Made by a program: the position numbers and the translations under genes. This document shows, piece after piece, positions 7,252 to 9,081 of a stretch of 9,081 bases of DNA. Numbering within the stretch: the first letter of the stretch is position 1; every line of letters starts with the position of its first letter. The stretch comes from Candidatus Helarchaeota archaeon (lineage in GTDB: Archaea > Asgardarchaeota > Lokiarchaeia > Helarchaeales > HEL-GB-A): assembly GCA_013375405.1 (NCBI GenBank), contig JABXJU010000183.1, positions 1 to 9,081 on the forward strand, read 5' to 3'. The notes under the pieces were generated by a model. That model ran no database searches. It was not told the origin of the DNA and saw nothing but the letters and a program-made list of their open reading frames with translations.

Positions 7252-7300
7252 AACTCTCTAACTCTCTAAATACGGAAGAGAGGAAGAGGTCGGAAGAGAG
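7252..7300. repeat. Short purine/pyrimidine simple repeats at the 3' end of the phospholipase-like gene
   Basis: AACTCTCT is present twice in tandem (7252-7259 and 7260-7267), spanning the stop codon, and CGGAAGAGAG occurs at 7273-7282 and 7291-7300. In the gene these encode the repetitive SLPTSSSLP tail, so slippage may have lengthened or changed the C-terminus. Confidence 0.5.
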
Positions 7301-8160
7301 GGTGTTATTAGAGTTACTATCTTTGAACATCCATACCAATTCATTTCTTGTTTTAAATAATTATAATCGGGGTCTAATTGTGGAATTAAGAAACCACATA
7401 GGATAGATGCGACTAAAAAAAGAGGAGATATGGGAAAGTTATGGGTAGCGAGGGAGATAAATAGCAAGATCAGTGAAATTAGTAAAGAAAAGGGAAGAGT
7501 TTTGTGATGATATCTTCTTTTTGCGGAAAGAAAATCATCAATTAATTTTCCTGGGGGGTTTTCTTTGGATATTACCGCCTTCGCTACTAGAGCTGAAATT
7601 TCGCAAGAGTCTTTCATAATTTGCTTGGGGGATTTTAATGGCCCAATTCGTTTAAAAATAATATTTTTGAGCTGCCGATAGGAATGTATTCCTTGCTGGA
7701 ATCCCTCTTCAATTAAGTCATCTCGGATTCTCTCATTCCTTAAAGATTCCTCTAGAGAATTATGTTCCCGATTATTTTCAATCAACATGTCCTGAATGTA
7801 ATGACAGGCACGTCCTAAGTTTCTAAAAGCTTTTTTCAAATCGTTCTCGTGAAAAGCTTCTCGAGCATCCCAGATGTATTTAAGTATGCAGTTGGGATCA
7901 GGTTGATGATGCGGTCTATCTTTATTTATGTCCGGATCAGTTGATCCCTCAACTAACTCTTTTGTAAGAAAAGAAGGATACGGAATGAACCTAGCTATAA
8001 AACGAGCAATCTGTCTATGGGTAGACCATTTCATTTTTTTAAATCCCTTATCAGATCCGATAACTTCCCGTGTGCGGGAATTATCTATCAATACCTCTAG
8101 AAATCGATATTTAAGATCAACAGAAATTTCAGTTTTAATGAATTCAGTTATTTTAATCAT
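7258..8160 (-). CDS. Zinc-dependent phospholipase C-like membrane protein
   Basis: A 300-codon minus-strand gene. Residues 43-140 match the zinc-dependent phospholipase C fold: WSTH (45-48), DPDINKDRPHH (75-85) and ACHYIQDM (118-125) with H120 and D124, then HNSLE (133-137) giving the usual HxxxE. These supply most ligands of a three-zinc site that hydrolyses phosphate esters. Two hydrophobic segments follow at about 222-238 and 244-262, so the protein is probably membrane-anchored; the tail is Ser/Pro-rich and repetitive. Bacterial enzymes of this type start at the mature Trp; here 42 residues precede M43. That M43 (8034-8032) has AAGGGA upstream and is a credible alternative start giving 258 residues. 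The ATG at 8160 lacks its own Shine-Dalgarno but overlaps the stop of a tiny upstream ORF. Enzymatic activity and substrate are inferred from family membership. Confidence 0.75.
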   Translation of the reverse strand: MIKITEFIKTEISVDLKYRFLEVLIDNSRTREVIGSDKGFKKMKWSTHRQIARFIARFIPYPSFLTKELVEGSTDPDINKDRPHHQPDPNCILKYIWDAREAFHENDLKKAFRNLGRACHYIQDMLIENNREHNSLEESLRNERIRDDLIEEGFQQGIHSYRQLKNIIFKRIGPLKSPKQIMKDSCEISALVAKAVISKENPPGKLIDDFLSAKRRYHHKTLPFSLLISLILLFISLATHNFPISPLFLVASILCGFLIPQLDPDYNYLKQEMNWYGCSKIVTLITPSLPTSSSLPYLES

Positions 8161-8192
8161 AGCAAAAGTAAGTTGTAATTGATTACACGCAT
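8157..8192 (-). CDS. 11-residue leader ORF coupled to the phospholipase-like gene
   Basis: On the minus strand AGGAGG (8207-8202) stands 9 bases before ATG 8192-8190. The ORF encodes MRVINYNLLLL and stops with TGA 8159-8157, overlapping the ATG of the 300-codon gene as ATGA. It has the strongest Shine-Dalgarno near that gene, which itself has none at this start, so ribosomes may enter here and re-initiate. It could instead mark a start altered by a frameshift. Confidence 0.4.
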   Translation of the reverse strand: MRVINYNLLLL

Positions 8193-8201
8193 TGCTGCGG
8201 G

Positions 8202-8207
8202 CCTCCT
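8202..8207 (-). promoter_or_regulatory. Consensus Shine-Dalgarno of the leader ORF
   Basis: AGGAGG on the minus strand, 9 bases before the leader ATG and 41 bases before the ATG of the phospholipase-like gene, too far to serve the latter directly. Confidence 0.5.
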
Positions 8208-8247
8208 GATTTCCTTCGTAGCGTAAAATTATAACCGTTAAAAGATA

Positions 8248-8631
8248 TTAACAATTTAAAAAGACAGCTCCTGAGGGATAAATACGAGTTCCTTCTAAGT
8301 TAAGAAGCCTTCTATTTTAAATTGCCATTAAAATGTTGACAGACTTCGCTCCTTTCTTCTTGATTCTTTGATCAAATGTCAACTGCGGATTCTTCATAGG
8401 TTTTCAGATGTTTTCCAATTTCAGAAAATAATCCAAAAAACCCTGAATGAGGGCCTTGCCAGTATTATCCATAGGGAACGGGGATTGACGCGGTATTGCT
8501 CAAATTGCTATACTAACTGTTGTTTCAGATTTCCTCTTCTTCCTAAAATTTACTTCCAATTTTATCCAATCTTTTAATAAAAATTGAAAATCAAAAAGTA
8601 GTGCAAGTTTTTTTCTATTTAATGGAAAATC
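8248..8631 (-). pseudogene. Possible gene remnant upstream of the phospholipase-like gene
   Basis: One minus-strand frame runs 128 codons from 8631 to a TAA at 8250-8248 with only three internal stops (TGA 8502-8500, TGA 8406-8404, TAA 8319-8317), fewer than AT-rich DNA would usually give. Pieces such as DWIKLEVNFRKKRK, DNTGKALIQGFLDYFLKLEN and TFDQRIKKKGAKS look protein-like and the strand is purine-rich. The DN..KAL...LDY piece faintly recalls the RusA resolvase core, but I would not assign it. No start codon with a ribosome binding site was found. Confidence 0.2.
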
Positions 8632-8665
8632 TTACACTAAAAATAAATTAAAAGTATCAGTGTAA
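8632..8665. repeat. 7-base inverted repeat in AT-rich gap
   Basis: TTACACT at 8632-8638 and AGTGTAA at 8659-8665 are exact inverted copies separated by 20 AT-rich bases, about 125 bases before the final ORF. The spacing centre to centre is about 27 bases, so it could be an operator bound by a dimer, or a weak hairpin. Chance is not excluded. Confidence 0.3.
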
Positions 8666-8789
8666 CATAATTATATCAATTAAGAAGTGGAATAATTGTA
8701 TAATTGATTAAAATAAAGAATGATCTTAACAACTGTAAGTAAAAATAGTTATTTTGATTGGGGGTTAACTCTCATTATATGGTGATAAG

Positions 8790-9081
8790 ATGGAAGGGAA
8801 AAAAATTTTCATTAATTTGGATATCCTTGGTTACGAAAAACTAGCAGATGAAATCGCAAAAGAAAAAGGAATTGATGATAGAGATGTTAGGAAAAAATTT
8901 AAAGAGGTGATTAACCGAATTGTGGAAAATTTATCTGAAAAAAACGAAATCTTGGGTTATTTTTTTGGAAAGGATGATTGGATTTTAATAGTTGATGATT
9001 TTAATAGAATGTTTAAAGTCATATACATAATATGTGAACACGATACAGGATATCCAGATTATAAAAAGATCGGAAGAGCAC
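8790..9081 (+). CDS. Uncharacterised protein, N-terminal part (partial, end unreliable)
   Basis: ATG 8790 opens a frame that runs off the right end, giving about 92 trustworthy residues. GGTGAT at 8781-8786, three bases before the start, is a close match to the archaeal anti-Shine-Dalgarno. The protein starts MEGKKIFINLDILGYEKLA, continues with a charged helical segment (about 16-50), then GKDDWILIVDDF (about 60-71) and ICEHDTGYPDY. The opening LDILGY and the later DDW..I.DDF recall proteins of the nucleotide-cyclase-like fold that start with a F-x-D-I-L-G-F/Y strand, but this is only a resemblance and I do not assign function. The last 15 bases match sequencing adapter, so the final K-I-G-R-A is probably false sequence. 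It is divergent from the phospholipase-like gene across a long gap. Confidence 0.7.
   Translation, partial: MEGKKIFINLDILGYEKLADEIAKEKGIDDRDVRKKFKEVINRIVENLSEKNEILGYFFGKDDWILIVDDFNRMFKVIYIICEHDTGYPDYKKIGRA
9067..9081. other. Illumina TruSeq adapter sequence at contig end (artefact)
   Basis: AGATCGGAAGAGCAC at the extreme right end is identical to the first 15 bases of the standard TruSeq adapter. An exact match placed precisely at the end of the sequence is best explained by untrimmed adapter, not biology. True sequence probably ends at or just before 9070, since the first few adapter bases may also be genomic. Confidence 0.93.

Larger units (their letters stand above)
8208..8789. other. Long intergenic gap, no intact gene
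   Basis: These 582 bases hold no intact gene I accept. Contents are a broken minus-strand frame (8248-8631, listed separately), a 7-base inverted repeat GTTGACA/TGTCAAC near 8335-8383, another at 8632-8665, and a very AT-rich stretch (about 8560-8760) that should contain the promoter of the final ORF. A plus-strand frame at 8368-8577 has no credible start or content. No tRNA was seen. Confidence 0.5.

Noticed and set aside
7288..7298. GTCGGAAGAG resembling the adapter sequence found at the right end
   Set aside because: It lies inside a coding region as part of a local repeat, the preceding bases do not match the adapter, and the reading frame continues through it.
8335..8383. GTTGACA/TGTCAAC inverted repeat as possible insertion-element ends
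   Set aside because: Only 7 bases, enclosing about 35 bases with no transposase and no target duplication seen.

Overview
The window reads as a piece of an AT-rich archaeal chromosome. The archaeal signs are a RadB-type recombinase, a flavoprotein of the geranylgeranyl-reductase/FixC family, a TldD/TldE peptidase pair, and Shine-Dalgarno sites of the GGTGA type. I see no tRNA, rRNA, CRISPR array or intact mobile element. The gene mix would suit an Asgard-type archaeon, but the sequence alone does not prove a phylum.

Layout: 1-264 (-) is the 5' part of a RadB-like ATPase cut by the window edge. It is divergent from a co-directional pair, a galactokinase-family sugar kinase (365-1534) followed after 44 bases by TldD (1579-2970, TTG start). 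A 396-base gap with a doubtful small minus-strand ORF leads to the FAD-dependent reductase (3367-4797). A 524-base gap, with a possible 23-residue membrane peptide and a decayed-looking frame, leads to TldE/PmbA (5322-6674). Next come two short overlapping ORFs (6914-6994 and 6994-7125). Convergent to them is a zinc-dependent phospholipase C-like protein with C-terminal membrane segments (7258-8160, -), preceded by a tiny leader ORF with a strong ribosome binding site. A gap of about 580 bases, holding a possible gene remnant and inverted repeats, separates it from an uncharacterised ORF (8790-9081) that runs off the right end.

How the genes fit together: TldD and TldE should form one heteromeric metallopeptidase, with the metal site in TldD and a degenerate counterpart in TldE, although here a flavoprotein gene and two long gaps separate them. 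The flavoprotein may act in archaeal lipid saturation or in quinone-linked electron transfer. The sugar kinase keeps the GHMP-kinase catalytic machinery but has changed two galactose-contacting positions, so its substrate may not be galactose. This is the most interesting biochemical signal in the window.

A technical point: the last 15 bases (9067-9081) equal the start of the Illumina TruSeq adapter, so the right end is probably an assembly artefact and the last few codons of the final ORF should not be trusted. I found no convincing new multi-gene system. The sugar kinase, the leader ORF and the coupled small ORFs are the best candidates for follow-up.
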